Part shown: one piece after another, positions 63,961 through 64,000 of the stretch
Layout of the letters: each line of letters begins with the position of its first letter
Position numbering within the stretch: the stretch's first letter is position 1
Source: Clostridium cibarium
GTDB taxonomy: Bacteria > Bacillota > Clostridia > Clostridiales > Clostridiaceae
Direction: 5' to 3'
DNA length: 64,000 nt
Assembly (NCBI RefSeq): GCF_014836335.1
Contig: NZ_JACSRA010000007.1
Span: forward strand, 1-64,000
The notes under the pieces: model-generated
What the model was told of the DNA's origin: nothing
The model's input: only the letters and a program-made list of their open reading frames with translations
The model's database searches: none
Made by a program: the position numbers and the translations under genes

Positions 63961-64000
63961 ATGAAAAAATTTATAGTGTTTGTTTTAATATTAGTTTTAC
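63961..64000 (+). CDS. Start of a secreted or membrane protein (partial)
   Basis: ATG after AGAGGAG begins MKKFIVFVLILVL, a typical signal-peptide or membrane-anchor start. The rest is beyond the window, so nothing else can be said. Confidence 0.6.
   Translation, partial: MKKFIVFVLILVL

Overview
The window is a chromosomal segment of a low-GC, spore-forming, anaerobic Firmicute, almost certainly Clostridium sensu stricto. The evidence is the A/T-rich codon use, strong purine-rich Shine-Dalgarno sites, a CpI-type [FeFe]-hydrogenase, a T-box leader, a PyrR-type attenuator, AddAB, and a Csp/SleC spore-cortex germination pair. It opens in the 3' end of a 5S rRNA gene, followed by tRNA-Met and tRNA-Ala, so it starts at the end of an rrn operon. 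Most of the rest is housekeeping. I see no prophage, transposase or CRISPR array.

Layout. 0.4-3.2 kb: HD protein, NiaR-type repressor, FAD oxidoreductase and a shortened DUF1667 gene. 3.2-4.8 kb: T-box and serS. 4.8-7.9 kb: pantothenate operon (DUF2520 reductase, panB, panC, panD) behind a hairpin leader, with an apparent AUA start on the first gene. 8.0-9.3 kb: three tRNA-Ser genes around a HAD phosphatase. 9.4-16.6 kb: addBA. 16.7-18.8 kb: L,D-transpeptidase and DUF1189 protein. 18.9-23.2 kb: sbcDC. 23.3-25.6 kb: soluble histidine kinase, tRNA-Arg, and a stand-alone CARF/DUF1887 nuclease. 25.6-31.1 kb: psd, hydA, ABC-F protein, ybaK. 31.4-35.3 kb: trhA divergent from a DUF1836 regulator, ABC-class ATPase and nitrilase-family gene. 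35.6-38.3 kb: HAD phosphatase and GH1 phospho-glucosidase. 38.3-45.8 kb: candidate C-rich sRNA, AI-2E-type permease, proBA, hydrolase, SDR, HAD, CmpB-family protein, PHP phosphatase. 45.9-50.5 kb: PyrR attenuator and carAB. 50.5-53.1 kb: a LexA-box-controlled 88-residue orphan, HD-GYP protein, murI, DUF4325. 53.2-56.6 kb: a small accessory island. 56.8-64 kb: cyclophilin, DUF3783, XRE/S24-fold regulator, cspB-sleC, radical SAM protein, YkvI-type transporter, and the start of a secreted protein.

The most interesting region is the island at 53.2-56.6 kb. A 45-residue Trp/Lys-rich peptide with a perfect ribosome-binding site resembles the leaderless aureocin A53/lacticin Q bacteriocins. It is followed by stacked hairpins and a two-gene ABC transporter (likely export and self-immunity). 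It is divergent from an RRNPP-type (HTH plus TPR-like) regulator, and an 18-bp palindrome that fits the Rex operator at 13 of 14 defined positions lies just upstream of it. A matching Rex-like box lies upstream of hydA. This suggests peptide production tied to redox state and possibly to quorum sensing.

Other leads are the tandem LexA boxes over the promoter of an unknown 88-residue protein, paired 17-bp palindromes at the trhA and DUF1836 genes, a probable C-rich-loop small RNA at 38.4 kb, the solitary CARF nuclease without CRISPR, and the AUA start with its adjoining hairpin in the pantothenate operon. Everything is read from sequence by eye; family names come from recognised motifs, not database searches.
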